This document shows, in pieces, positions 54,973 through 63,676 of a stretch of DNA of 64,000 bases (its first letter is position 1; each line of letters starts with the position of its first letter). The DNA lies in the NCBI RefSeq assembly GCF_030250645.1, contig NZ_JASSVS010000004.1:186001-250000 (forward strand), given 5' to 3'. The notes under the pieces were generated by a model, which was not told the DNA's origin, did not search any database, and saw only the letters and a program-made list of their open reading frames with translations. A program made the position numbers and the translations under genes. The DNA comes from Marinobacter azerbaijanicus (lineage in GTDB: Bacteria; Pseudomonadota; Gammaproteobacteria; Pseudomonadales; Oleiphilaceae).

Positions 54973-56334
54973 ATGGAAAACAGCGTATCAAAACCTGAAC
55001 AGTACCGGGCGCTGGGCATCTCCACGTTTGCCTTCACGCTTTGTTTTGCGGTCTGGACCATTTTCTCCATCATCGGCATCAAGATTAGCCAGGACTTCGG
55101 GCTGTCGGATACCCAGCTGGGACTGCTGATGGCCACGCCTATTCTGACCGGCTCCATCAGCCGCCTCTTCCTTGGCATCTGGACAGATCGCTTTGGCGGC
55201 CGCTGGGTGTTTGGCATATTGATGCTCACAACATCTGTCTGTGTTTACCTGCTTACCTTTGCAAACAGCTATCTGATGTTGCTGGTGGGTGCGTTGGGAG
55301 TTGGCCTGGCGGGTGGTTCATTTATCGTTGGGGTGACCTACACCGCGGCCTGGTTCGAACGGGAGCGCCAGGGGACAGCCTTGGGTATCTTCGGGGCAGG
55401 TAACGTCGGGGCTGCAGTGACCAATTTCGGCGCGCCCTTTCTGCTGGTGGCACTCGGATGGCAGGGGACCGCACAGGTCTATGCCACGGTACTGGCTGTC
55501 ATGGGGGTGCTGTTTATCCTCCTTGCAAAAGAAGATCCGATGGCGAAGGAGCGCGCCAGTAAACAGTCCCAGTCCTTCATGGAACAGATGGCCCCACTGA
55601 AGGAGCTTCGGGTATGGCGCTTCGCGCTTTACTATTTCTTCGTGTTCGGGGCGTTTGTGGCCCTGGCCCTGTGGCTGCCCCACTATCTGATTGGCGTTTA
55701 CGGCCTGAATGTTAAAACCGCGGGTATGATTGCCGCGCTCTATACCATTCCCGCATCGCTGTTTCGTATTCTTGGCGGCTGGATGTCGGATCGCTACGGT
55801 GCCCGTCGTGTCATGTACTGGACGTTCACGGCCTCCGTTGTCTGCACCTTCCTGCTCAGCTATCCGCCAACCGAATACGTGGTGCACGGCATAGATGGCG
55901 ACATCCGCTTCTTCCTGGAAGTAGGACTGATACCGTTTGTGGTGCTTACCTTTATCCTTGGTTTCTTCATGTCACTGGGAAAAGCTGCGGTGTACAAACA
56001 CATTCCGGTTTATTATCCCACCCACGTTGGGGCTGTTGGCGGTGTTGTCGGCATGATCGGCGGCCTCGGTGGGTTTCTGCTGCCGCTGATGTTCGGTGTG
56101 CTGAATGACATCACCGGTATCTGGCAAAGCAGTTTCATGCTGATGTTCCTGATCGTGGCTGCCGCTCTGGCCTGGATGCATTACGCCATCCGCTCTGCCG
56201 AGAGGGTGGAATGGGCTGCCCAGGAAACCAAGACGGATTTGCCGGAACTGGCATCACCACAGCTGTTCTATCCACTGAACCGGCCGCCCCGTAACGACAA
56301 GCAGTCACTCAATGGCCATCCGCCCCTGAAGTGA
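54973..56334 (+). CDS. NarK1-like MFS nitrate/nitrite transporter (copy 3)
   Basis: A 453-aa MFS carrier with 12 helices. GIFGAGNVGAAVTNFGAPFLL in TM5 is the nitrate signature pattern; GAVGGVVGMIGGLGGFLLPL in TM11 the second. RLFLGIWTDRFGGR is the MFS loop. It is shorter than the two others and belongs to the NarK1 type (proton symport), often found fused to or next to NarK2. Preceded by a DNR-type box and followed by a good terminator, it forms a single-gene unit. Confidence 0.88.
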   Translation: MENSVSKPEQYRALGISTFAFTLCFAVWTIFSIIGIKISQDFGLSDTQLGLLMATPILTGSISRLFLGIWTDRFGGRWVFGILMLTTSVCVYLLTFANSYLMLLVGALGVGLAGGSFIVGVTYTAAWFERERQGTALGIFGAGNVGAAVTNFGAPFLLVALGWQGTAQVYATVLAVMGVLFILLAKEDPMAKERASKQSQSFMEQMAPLKELRVWRFALYYFFVFGAFVALALWLPHYLIGVYGLNVKTAGMIAALYTIPASLFRILGGWMSDRYGARRVMYWTFTASVVCTFLLSYPPTEYVVHGIDGDIRFFLEVGLIPFVVLTFILGFFMSLGKAAVYKHIPVYYPTHVGAVGGVVGMIGGLGGFLLPLMFGVLNDITGIWQSSFMLMFLIVAAALAWMHYAIRSAERVEWAAQETKTDLPELASPQLFYPLNRPPRNDKQSLNGHPPLK

Positions 56335-56380
56335 TGCACCGGAACTCCCTGCTTCTGTAGCTTTGACCTGCGCTACCACT

Positions 56381-56405
56381 GCCCCCGCCTGCCGGGGGCT
56401 TTTTT
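56381..56405 (+). terminator. Intrinsic terminator of the third carrier gene
   Basis: GCCCCCG-CCTGC-CGGGGGC stem-loop followed by six T residues, about 45 bases after the stop. Confidence 0.9.
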
Positions 56406-56480
56406 ATGGGGACTGTATCCAAGTCGCCCAACTCGCTTTAGAATTCAGGCTCCACGAACTGTCTGGAGCTGTTGTTTTCC

Positions 56481-57311
56481 ATGCCTCCCCAATCAAGTCC
56501 TGCAACCGGTTTTGAGCGATTACGACAAATCGAGTCCAGCCGCATATTCCAGAGTGTGGTCATTGGCATCATTATTCTTTCGGCACTGACCATCGGCGCC
56601 AAGACCTATGAACTTCCGCCTCTGGTGGAAGGCTCACTGATCGTAATGGACAACGCCATCACGGTGTTCTTCCTGCTGGAAATCCTGTTCCGGTTCGCCG
56701 CATGTCCCAACAAGAAACGCTTTCTGATGGACGGCTGGAATCTGTTCGACACCCTGGTTGTGGTTGGTAGCCTGATTCCGCTGGACAATTCCGATGCTGT
56801 TCTGCTGGGCAGGCTGTTGCGGGTATTCAGGGTTCTGCGTCTTATCTCGGTAGTGCCGGAATTGCGGTTCCTGATCAACTCCCTGCTTAAAGCCATTCCC
56901 CGCATGGGCTACATTGCGGTGCTGATGTTCATCATCTTCTACATCTATGCAGCTATGGGCTCCATGTTCTTTGCAAAGGTGGATGAGGAACTGTGGGGAG
57001 ATGTCGCCATCGCCATGCTGACGCTGTTCCGCGTGGCTACGTTCGAGGACTGGACAGATGTCATGTATGCCACCATGGAGCAGTATCCGCTGAGCTGGAT
57101 CTACTACCTGACGTTCATCTTCCTGACGGCGTTTGTGTTTTTGAACATGATGATCGGTGCGATACTGGAAGTGATGAGCGAAGAGCAGAATGCCAAACAG
57201 GCGCAGGAGGCCCATGATGAGAGGGATGAGATTGCCCGCCAGCTTAAAGCGGTTCAGGAACAGCTGCAGGAACTGACCAGACAGATGTCTGAGAAGGCCG
57301 GGGGGCGATGA
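56481..57311 (+). CDS. Voltage-gated ion channel (bacterial six-helix cation channel)
   Basis: A 276-aa channel subunit with six helices: S1-S3 up to about residue 100, voltage sensor S4 with regularly spaced Arg (LLGRLLRVFRVLRLISVV), pore loop between S5 and S6 with selectivity filter ATFEDWTDVMY, and S6 FVFLNMMIGAILEVM. The C-terminus is a charged coiled coil (about 230-275), as in the tetrameric NaChBac family. The filter T-F-E-D-W-T differs from the sodium-selective T-L-E-S-W-[AS], adding a second acidic residue near the pore; ion selectivity may differ. Starts at the ATG; a TTG three codons earlier is a rival with better spacing to GGAG. Confidence 0.85.
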   Translation: MPPQSSPATGFERLRQIESSRIFQSVVIGIIILSALTIGAKTYELPPLVEGSLIVMDNAITVFFLLEILFRFAACPNKKRFLMDGWNLFDTLVVVGSLIPLDNSDAVLLGRLLRVFRVLRLISVVPELRFLINSLLKAIPRMGYIAVLMFIIFYIYAAMGSMFFAKVDEELWGDVAIAMLTLFRVATFEDWTDVMYATMEQYPLSWIYYLTFIFLTAFVFLNMMIGAILEVMSEEQNAKQAQEAHDERDEIARQLKAVQEQLQELTRQMSEKAGGR

Positions 57312-57324
57312 CCCCCGGCATTTT
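57297..57324 (+). terminator. Terminator of the ion-channel gene
   Basis: GCCGGGGG and CCCCCGGC form an 8-bp stem spanning the stop codon, followed by ATTTTG. Confidence 0.7.
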
Positions 57325-57329
57325 GCGCG

Positions 57330-57701
57330 TCAGAAGGGTTTGGCGATAGCCAGGTGGAAAATGGCCATGATCTGGACAAAAGCAAGTACCGTGGCGATCA
57401 ACCGCACCTGCAGGCTACGGGTTTCCTTCAATGCAAACACGCCAGCCACAATGTAGCCGACCAGCAGAACAATCTTCGCTGTCAGCCAACCGTGCACGAA
57501 TGGCATCCAGGGCGTCACAAACAGCAGGCTGATGGCGGCCAGCAACAGAATCGTATCGTTGGCGTGTGGGATCCAGCGCAACGGTGTTTTCCGCCAGTCA
57601 GGCTTGCCCACTGCATCCAGCAGCAGACGCAGGGAAAACAGCACCACCGTCAGGTAGGCAGCAAACATATGGATGCTTTTCAGGATCAGATAGCTACTCA
57701 T
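57330..57701 (-). CDS. SirB2 family membrane protein
   Basis: A 123-aa protein with four membrane segments. MSSYLILKSIHMFAAYLTVVLFSLR and KTPLRWIPHANDTILLLAAI, then WLTAKIVLLVGYIVAGVFALK, match SirB2, a family of unknown function named from a Salmonella invasion-regulator region but widespread in proteobacteria. Conserved His residues (IHMFAAY, IPHANDT) suggest heme or metal binding as in other small cytochrome b-like families, which is a guess. Divergent from the second nnrS. Confidence 0.85.
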   Translation of the reverse strand: MSSYLILKSIHMFAAYLTVVLFSLRLLLDAVGKPDWRKTPLRWIPHANDTILLLAAISLLFVTPWMPFVHGWLTAKIVLLVGYIVAGVFALKETRSLQVRLIATVLAFVQIMAIFHLAIAKPF

Positions 57702-57830
57702 AAATTAATCCATTTGGAATCAAGTCGATAGCGGCATTGTACGCAAAAGTACCGCCTGATGGGTATGTTATTTCATAAAACATTTATTTAAGATATAAGT
57801 TATATCCAGGCAGCCAGTGGAGTTACCGTC

Positions 57831-59015
57831 ATGCAGGCTATTCCAACATCCGAATCTGCGGAGAGTGCAAGCATCCGCCAGTTGTTCGGCTACCCATTCC
57901 GTATTTTTTTCCTTTCCATGACCGTGCTGGCCATGCTTTCCATCCCTGTTTGGGTGCTACAGGTCAGTGGCGCTATCCAGCTGCCACTGGCGATGCCGGG
58001 CCTGTTCTGGCACCAGCACGAAATGCTGTTCGGTTTTCTCTCGGCAGCAATTGCGGGCTTCCTGCTGACAGCCGTGTGTGTATGGACCCAGACCAACCGG
58101 ACCCATGGCGTGCGCCTTGCTCTGTTGTGGGGCGTGTGGCTTGCAGGTCGCCTGTTGCTGGCGTTCGGCGCTGACCTTCCGGAATGGCTGGTGCAGGGGG
58201 TTAACCTTGCCTTCCTGCCCCTGGTAATGCTTGATGCCGGCTGGCGCGTATGGCACGCCAGGCAGAAACGTCAACTGATGATACTGGTGGTCCTCGGGCT
58301 GCTCTGGCTGATGCAGATCGGCTTCGTAACGCGACTCGACCCCGCCTTCAGTTACGGAGCCCTGATCATGGCGATGGCACTGATTAGCATCATCGGGGGG
58401 CGCATCACCCCTGCCTTCTCTGCCGGCTGGCTCCGTCAGCGTGGGCTTGACGCAACACAGGTCAGGATGGTTCCGGCGCTGGACATGGCTGCCCTGTTCA
58501 TTATGGTTCTGCTGATGGCGTCACTGGTTTCTGACTGGCAAACGGTAACCGCCGGTCTTGCGATTATCGCTGCCGTTCTGATGCTGGTGCGCCTGGCAGG
58601 CTGGAAAGGCTGGCTGTTCCGCAAAGAGCCACTGTTGTGGGTGCTGCACCTGTCGATTCTGTGGGTGCCGATTGCACTGCTTCTTCTCGCCGGCTCCATT
58701 CTCGCCGACTGGCCCACCAACGCCTGGGCACATGCCGCCGGCACCGGTGCCGTTGGCTGTCTGATCCTGGGGGTCATTGCCCGGGTTTCCCTGGGCCATA
58801 CCGGCCGTCCTCTGATCCTGCCACAGGGCATGGTGGCCGCGTTCGTGATGATTCACCTGGCGGCACTGGTGCGGGTAGTCACCGCGTTCGAGGTCCTGCC
58901 CTGGCACGCGGGCGTAGGGATAAGCTCCCTGCTGTGGGTGCTCGCCTTTGGCATATACCTGGTGCGCTACACAAGGATACTGGCCTCGCCAAGGCCGGAT
59001 GGTAAAGAAGGCTGA
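57831..59015 (+). CDS. NnrS family heme-copper membrane protein (copy 2)
   Basis: A 394-aa, 12-helix protein. FWHQHEMLFGFLSAAIAGFLLTAV is the NnrS signature with its heme His; GGRITPAFSAGWLRQRG and AHAAGTGAVGCLILGVIARVSLGHTGRP are further family blocks. It is closer to the canonical pattern than copy 1 (HQHEMLFG rather than HGHELVFG). No clear DNR box is visible upstream. It likely contributes to NO tolerance. Confidence 0.92.
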   Translation: MQAIPTSESAESASIRQLFGYPFRIFFLSMTVLAMLSIPVWVLQVSGAIQLPLAMPGLFWHQHEMLFGFLSAAIAGFLLTAVCVWTQTNRTHGVRLALLWGVWLAGRLLLAFGADLPEWLVQGVNLAFLPLVMLDAGWRVWHARQKRQLMILVVLGLLWLMQIGFVTRLDPAFSYGALIMAMALISIIGGRITPAFSAGWLRQRGLDATQVRMVPALDMAALFIMVLLMASLVSDWQTVTAGLAIIAAVLMLVRLAGWKGWLFRKEPLLWVLHLSILWVPIALLLLAGSILADWPTNAWAHAAGTGAVGCLILGVIARVSLGHTGRPLILPQGMVAAFVMIHLAALVRVVTAFEVLPWHAGVGISSLLWVLAFGIYLVRYTRILASPRPDGKEG

Positions 59016-59047
59016 GTTTCAGGAAAAACCGCCTGGGGAAGAGCTGG

Positions 59048-59560
59048 TCACGCTGCCAACTCTTCCTCGACGATTGCACTGAATGCTGCCCGCGCTTCAC
59101 GGAAGCGATCAGCAGGGAAGTGAATGTGAATGCCCTCCAGTGACGCCATCAGCATTTCAAGATGCGCGTCCCAGCCGGCGCAGGAAATCGAAACCCGGTG
59201 GTCGTCCGGCAAAAGCAATGTGAGTTCTACGGTGGTTCCCTCCGCATCGGGAATCAACGTCCAGCGTACTGGTCGCTGCGGCTCATCGCCGGTACTCCAG
59301 GAATATTCCAGTAGCCGCTCGGGTTTGATAGCGCGAACATAGCTGTCTATCGGCGAACCACTCTGTTCAAAGTCGATTTTCACCGAACCGCCCTGCCACT
59401 GTTCAACCGTTCCCGGTGCCAGCCAGTTGGCAAGATTGGCAGAACCGGTCAGCATCGACCATACCCTCGCAGGACTATGGTCCGTTCTGCGTTTCAGCTT
59501 CGCAAAAACCCGGCCATCCCTGCGGCTCAGTTCACCCCAGGCGTTTCTCGTGGCTGACAT
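59048..59560 (-). CDS. SRPBCC family protein (AHSA1/activator of Hsp90 ATPase-like)
   Basis: A 170-aa protein starting MSATRNAWGELSRRDGRVFAKLKRR. The pattern H-S-P-A-R-V-W-S-M-L-T, then NWLAPGTVEQWQGGSVKIDFEQ and LLEYSWSTGDEPQRPVRWTL, fits the START-like AHSA1 domain. The C-terminal WDAHLEMLMASLEG closes the fold. Such proteins bind hydrophobic ligands; function unknown. AAGGAG lies seven bases before this ATG, so the longer frame is rejected. Confidence 0.83.
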   Translation of the reverse strand: MSATRNAWGELSRRDGRVFAKLKRRTDHSPARVWSMLTGSANLANWLAPGTVEQWQGGSVKIDFEQSGSPIDSYVRAIKPERLLEYSWSTGDEPQRPVRWTLIPDAEGTTVELTLLLPDDHRVSISCAGWDAHLEMLMASLEGIHIHFPADRFREARAAFSAIVEEELAA

Positions 59561-59742
59561 GACGACTCCTTGCATCTGTTCAGGATCAGCCTGAAAAATA
59601 ACCAATTACCCCGAAAAGCACCTTGATGACCATCAACCCCCTGACAGCCACTTCTCTGAAAACTGCAACCAATGGTCAATAGCCATACGGCGAATAACAG
59701 CTAAAGTATAAGAAACCATTTTGTAACAGGGATAATGGCATT

Positions 59743-60252
59743 ATGACCCCCGATCATTTTGACAAGGCGGATTTGATCGCCTGTGGGCACGGCACGCTTT
59801 TTCCAGGCAAGATGCGGCTACCCATCAATGAAATGCTGATGATGGACCGCGTAACCCATTTCAGCGAAACCGATGGACTTTATGGCAAAGGCAGCATCGT
59901 TGCCGAGCTGGACATCAATCCAGACCTCTGGTTTTTCAAGGTTCATTTTGTCGATGATCCGGTCATGCCGGGTTGCCTGGGGCTGGATGCCATGTGGCAG
60001 CTGGTAGGTTTTTTCCTGGCGGCAACCGGTGGCGAAGGCAAGGGCCGGGCACTGGGTTCAGGTGAGGTAAAATTTTCTGGCCAGGTGCTGCCAACCAACA
60101 AGCTGGTTCGCTATCACCTCGATATCAAACGGGTAATTCGCCGCAAGCTCACCATGGCGATCGCCGATGCCCGCATGGAAGTGGATGGCCGCGAGATATA
60201 CACCGCCAAGGACCTCAAGGTTGGCATGTTCAATTCTACGGATGACTTCTAG
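59743..60252 (+). CDS. fabA: 3-hydroxydecanoyl-ACP dehydratase/isomerase FabA
   Basis: A 169-aa hot-dog-fold enzyme that dehydrates 3-hydroxydecanoyl-ACP and isomerises the product to the cis-3 form, committing chains to unsaturated fatty acids. The active-site His68 is in [22 protein letters not shown] and Asp82 in GLDAM, matching E. coli FabA by spacing. fabB follows after 10 bases, the usual FabA-FabB pair. Confidence 0.97.
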   Translation: MTPDHFDKADLIACGHGTLFPGKMRLPINEMLMMDRVTHFSETDGLYGKGSIVAELDINPDLWFFKVHFVDDPVMPGCLGLDAMWQLVGFFLAATGGEGKGRALGSGEVKFSGQVLPTNKLVRYHLDIKRVIRRKLTMAIADARMEVDGREIYTAKDLKVGMFNSTDDF

Positions 60253-60262
60253 GAGCCATTAA

Positions 60263-61474
60263 ATGCGTCGTGTAGTTATTACCGGCATGGGGATTGTCTC
60301 CAGCCTCGGAACCAATAAAGACGAAGTGACCCGGTCACTGCGGGATTCAATACCCGGTATCGGCTTCAGTCAGGAAGCCAAGGATAATGGCCTGCGTAGC
60401 CATGTCTGCGGCCAGATCGACCTGAACCTGCCGGATCTGATCGACCGCAAGCTGATGCGCTTCATGTGCCCGGCCTCCGGTTATTCCTACCTGGCAATGA
60501 AGGAAGCCATTGAACAGGCAGGGCTCACCGATGAGCAGATCCGCGCCAACTCGACCGGCGTGATCATGGGCGCCGGTGGTGCATCAACGGTGGAACTGAT
60601 GGACGCGATTGATACCCATCGCGCCAAGGGCATCCGCCGGGTTGGCCCTTACCGGGTGCCACGCACCATGGGCAGCGCCATCAACGCCTCCCTGTCTACT
60701 GCATTCGGCATTACCGGCGTCAATTACGGCATCACCTCCGCCTGTGCCACCAGCGCTCACTCCATCGGCCATGCCGGTGACCTGATTGCTCTGGGCCGCC
60801 AGGATGTGATGTTTGCCGGTGGCGGCGAAGACATCCACTGGACCCTGAGCCTGATGTTTGACGCCATGGGTGCATTGTCCACCAAGTACAACGACACGCC
60901 GGGAAGGGCGTCCCGCACCTATGACAAGGACCGGGATGGCTTTGTTATATCCGGTGGCGGCGGTGTGCTGGTACTCGAAGCCCTGGAACACGCAGAGGCT
61001 CGTGGCGCAACTATCCTGGCCGAACTGGTCGGTTTTGGTGCCACGTCTGACGGCGCCGATATGGTCGCTCCCAGCGGCGAAGGCGCGATTCGCTGTATGC
61101 AGCAGGCCATGAAGAATGTGGACGGCGAGATCAGCTACATCAACACCCACGGCACCAGCACGCCCGCAGGTGATGTCACCGAGCTGAAAGCACTGAAGGA
61201 AACCTTTGGTGACAAGATACCACCACTGAGCTCAACCAAGCCCCTGTGCGGCCACGCTCTGGGCGCTGCAGGTGTGCACGAAGCTATCTACAGCCTGATC
61301 ATGCAGCGGGGGAACTTTATTGCCCCGTCGGCCAACATCGAGAACCTGGACGAAGGCGCCGAAGGCTACCCCATCGTGCGGGAACGGCAGGACAACGTGG
61401 ACCTGCCCCTGGTGATGAGCAACAGCTTTGGCTTCGGCGGCACCAATGGCACCCTGATCTTCAAGAAGGTCTGA
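60263..61474 (+). CDS. fabB: Beta-ketoacyl-ACP synthase I FabB
   Basis: A 403-aa condensing enzyme. Cys161 in [15 protein letters not shown] is the acyl-binding nucleophile; His residues lie in [11 protein letters not shown] and [15 protein letters not shown], giving the Cys-His-His triad of [20 protein letters not shown] is the standard N-terminus. It elongates the cis-3-decenoyl-ACP made by FabA. AGGAGCC precedes the ATG. Confidence 0.97.
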   Translation: MRRVVITGMGIVSSLGTNKDEVTRSLRDSIPGIGFSQEAKDNGLRSHVCGQIDLNLPDLIDRKLMRFMCPASGYSYLAMKEAIEQAGLTDEQIRANSTGVIMGAGGASTVELMDAIDTHRAKGIRRVGPYRVPRTMGSAINASLSTAFGITGVNYGITSACATSAHSIGHAGDLIALGRQDVMFAGGGEDIHWTLSLMFDAMGALSTKYNDTPGRASRTYDKDRDGFVISGGGGVLVLEALEHAEARGATILAELVGFGATSDGADMVAPSGEGAIRCMQQAMKNVDGEISYINTHGTSTPAGDVTELKALKETFGDKIPPLSSTKPLCGHALGAAGVHEAIYSLIMQRGNFIAPSANIENLDEGAEGYPIVRERQDNVDLPLVMSNSFGFGGTNGTLIFKKV

Positions 61475-61485
61475 TACCTTCAGGA

Positions 61486-61523
61486 AGGCACCGGGGCATG
61501 CGAGTTCGCTACCCCGGCTGCCT
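61486..61523. terminator. Hairpin between fabB and the short HTH gene
   Basis: AGGCACCGGGG and CCCCGG-C-TGCCT pair over 11 bp with one bulged base between convergent genes. No T-run is present. Confidence 0.5.
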
Positions 61524-61532
61524 GGTCAGGCT

Positions 61533-61886
61533 TTATGCCGCCATTGAGCGGTAGGCCCCCGGCGACTTACCCATCCAGCGCTTGAATGCACGGCTGAACG
61601 CACTGAGCTCAGAAAACCCCAGTTGCTCCGCGATTTCCACCAGGGACTTGCTACGGTCCTTCAGGTAGGCCAATGCGCGTTCGCGCCGAATTTCCTCCAG
61701 CAGAGCCGCGAAAGTCAGGTTCTCCTGCTTCAGCCTCTTATGAAGTGTGTGCCGGCTCATGTGCAGCTGGGAGGCAACGGCTTCCACCCCCACACGACCA
61801 CGCTCCAGGTGCCCGGCAATCAACGAAGCCACTCGCGCACTGAAGGGTGCTTTTGGCGCAAGTGGCCCCATCGGATCTGATCGCAT
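61533..61886 (-). CDS. Short AraC-type helix-turn-helix protein
   Basis: A 117-aa protein consisting almost only of the two AraC helix-turn-helix motifs: GVEAVASQLHMSRHTLHKRL and LVEIAEQLGFSELSAFSRAFKRWMGKSPGAYR. The usual about 200-residue ligand-binding domain (as in the OruR/ArgR-like regulators whose C-terminus this resembles) is missing. AGGAGA seven bases before the ATG and no coding remains upstream argue for a real short gene and not a broken one. It could act as a constitutive binder or a partner of a separate sensor. It is convergent with fabB; a GTACAC-type palindrome lies before its start. Confidence 0.75.
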   Translation of the reverse strand: MRSDPMGPLAPKAPFSARVASLIAGHLERGRVGVEAVASQLHMSRHTLHKRLKQENLTFAALLEEIRRERALAYLKDRSKSLVEIAEQLGFSELSAFSRAFKRWMGKSPGAYRSMAA

Positions 61887-61936
61887 ATCACTTTCTCCTG
61901 ATAGTTCAACGCAGACATCGAATGCCCGCGCCAGTC

Positions 61937-61954
61937 AGCGTACACATGTTAGCC
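61937..61954. promoter_or_regulatory. Imperfect palindrome related to the site upstream of the hemolysin III-type gene
   Basis: AGCGTACACATGTTAGCC shares the GCGTACAC half and TGT of the other half with the 47326 palindrome. It lies about 50 bases before the short HTH gene and upstream of trhP. A FabR-type site or an autoregulatory operator are both possible. Confidence 0.35.
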
Positions 61955-62064
61955 GAAAATAACCATCTCCAGCCTTGAGCCGCATCAAGGTAAAAACCCG
62001 GTCAATAAGACACCATCGGCAACCAAGACTCTCCGAACAACCGATGACCCTATCCGGAGCCCCG

Positions 62065-63384
62065 ATGCACACCCCAGAACTGCTCGCCCCCGCCGGCACC
62101 GCCGAACACCTTGAGACAGCCTTCGCCTATGGCGCCGACGCCGTCTATGCCGGCCAGCCCAGATACTCTTTGAGAGTAAGAAATAACAGCTTCAAAAACA
62201 TTACGGCTTTGGGCGAAGGCATCACCCGCGCCCACGAACTTGGCAAGCAGTTCTACCTCGTATCCAACATCGCCCCCCACAACGACAAGGTGCGCAGCTA
62301 TCTCCGGGATCTGGAGCCGGTACTGGAATACCGGCCGGATGCCCTGATCATGTCAGACCCCGGCCTGATCATGCTGGTACGGGAAAAATGGCCAGACCAG
62401 CCCATACATCTGTCAGTACAGGCCAACGCCGTAAACTGGGCCACAGTCGAGTTCTGGCGCAGGCAAGGCATCAACCGCGTCATCCTGTCCCGGGAACTGG
62501 CCCTGGACGAGATCCGCGACATCCGCGAAAAAGTTCCGGAAATGGAACTGGAAGTCTTCGTACACGGCGCCCTCTGCATGGCCTATTCCGGCCGCTGCCT
62601 GCTGTCCGGCTACATGAACCACCGCGACGCCAACCAGGGTGCCTGCACCAACGCCTGCCGCTGGAACTACAAGGAAGTCAGCCACAGTCACGACCAGACC
62701 GGCGACCTTATCGCCACATCAAACAGCGCCGAAGCCCGGATGGCAGAGCCGAAGGAGATCCTGCTGGAAGAACCCAACCGCCCAGGCAGCTACATCCCCG
62801 CCTACGAGGACGAACACGGCACCTACATCATGAACTCAAAGGACCTCCGCGCCGTCCAGCACGTCGCTCAACTCGCGGAAATGGGCATCCACTCCCTGAA
62901 AATCGAAGGCCGCACCAAAAGCACCTACTACGTCGCGCGCACCACCCAGGCCTACCGCCGCGCCATCGACGACGCCGCAGGCGGCAAGCCCTTCGACATG
63001 AACCTGATGAAACAGCTGGAAGCGCTCTCCAACCGCGGCTACACCGAAGGTTTCCTCCGCCGCCACGTGCCCCAGGAATACCAGAACTACGAACAGGGCT
63101 CCTCCCTGAACGGCAGCCAGCAGGTGGTCGGCACTATTACTGACGTGGATGACCGGTGGCTGACCATCGACGTGAAAAACAAGTTCGCCCCCGGTGACGC
63201 CCTGGAACTGATCACACCGGCCGGCAACCTGCGGTTCAGTGCGGAAACCATGGAAAACCGGAATGGTGAAGCCATGGAATATGCCCCCGGCAGCGGCCAT
63301 GTCGTCCGCATCCCCAAACCCCACTCGCTGCCCGATTCGCTTGATTTCAGTTACCTGACCCGAATCCTGCCATCATCTACATAG
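62065..63384 (+). CDS. trhP: Prephenate-dependent tRNA uridine(34) hydroxylase TrhP (YegQ, U32 family)
   Basis: A 439-aa U32-family protein. ELLAPAGTAEHLETAFAYGADAVYAGQPRYSLR at the N-terminus, DALIMSDPGLIMLVREKWP, HLSVQANAVNWATVEFW, EVFVHGALCMAYSGRCLLSGY and NQGACTNACRW (cluster-binding Cys) match E. coli YegQ block by block. TrhP makes 5-hydroxyuridine at tRNA position 34, the precursor of cmo5U. Start chosen at MHTPELLAP with CCGGAG upstream; an ATG seven codons earlier is possible. A dispersed palindromic element follows the stop. Confidence 0.93.
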   Translation: MHTPELLAPAGTAEHLETAFAYGADAVYAGQPRYSLRVRNNSFKNITALGEGITRAHELGKQFYLVSNIAPHNDKVRSYLRDLEPVLEYRPDALIMSDPGLIMLVREKWPDQPIHLSVQANAVNWATVEFWRRQGINRVILSRELALDEIRDIREKVPEMELEVFVHGALCMAYSGRCLLSGYMNHRDANQGACTNACRWNYKEVSHSHDQTGDLIATSNSAEARMAEPKEILLEEPNRPGSYIPAYEDEHGTYIMNSKDLRAVQHVAQLAEMGIHSLKIEGRTKSTYYVARTTQAYRRAIDDAAGGKPFDMNLMKQLEALSNRGYTEGFLRRHVPQEYQNYEQGSSLNGSQQVVGTITDVDDRWLTIDVKNKFAPGDALELITPAGNLRFSAETMENRNGEAMEYAPGSGHVVRIPKPHSLPDSLDFSYLTRILPSST

Positions 63385-63421
63385 CAGTTTGTGAGTCGGT
63401 GGAGACCAGCAATTAGTCGAA

Positions 63422-63530
63422 GGCGTCAGGCGGGGCTTCCTCCCAAAACCGTGCATTGCCATGGATGGCAATGCCGAGCCCCCATGGATGGGTTCACGGC
63501 GTGTTTTGGGAGGAAGCCCCGCCTGACGCC
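63422..63530. repeat. Dispersed palindromic element, copy C
   Basis: Perfect 28-bp arms (63422-63449 and 63503-63530; outer end GGCGTCAGGCGGGG, inner end CCAAAAC) flank a 53-base interior with two hairpins, ATTGCCATGGATGGCAAT and CCCATGGATGGG. The interior differs from copies A and B but keeps the double CATGGATG plan and the AAAAC/GTTTT inner edge. It lies 37 bases after the trhP stop. Confidence 0.88.
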
Positions 63531-63619
63531 CGCCACCGCAACATCCAGTCTTACCCCAAGCCAGACCAAAGCTATCACCACGATTGCCAGCCCCTTAGTG
63601 CCCCAAGGGCCGAATAAGG

Positions 63620-63676
63620 TATAATCACGACACGCGCAATTTAATACCTGACTATTTTACTCTGGTATTGTATACT
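63620..63676 (+). promoter_or_regulatory. suf promoter region with IscR type 1-like site
   Basis: A consensus -10 TATAAT lies at 63620-63625 and another candidate, TATACT, at 63671-63676 with CTGACT 17 bp before it. Between them, 63644-63668 fits the IscR type 1 pattern (ATASYYGACT...AGTCRRSTAT) in 23 of 25 positions: ATACCTGACTA on the left and ACTCTGGTAT on the right. [2Fe-2S]-IscR binding would repress suf when clusters are plentiful. The match is by recalled consensus. Confidence 0.65.

Noticed and set aside
59561..59742. FabR-type palindrome upstream of fabA
   Set aside because: The region has no GTACAC-N-TGT dyad resembling the 47326 site.
61533..61886. Short HTH gene as a pseudogene remnant
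   Set aside because: A good ribosome site lies before the ATG and no remains of a ligand-binding domain are found upstream; truncation cannot be fully excluded.
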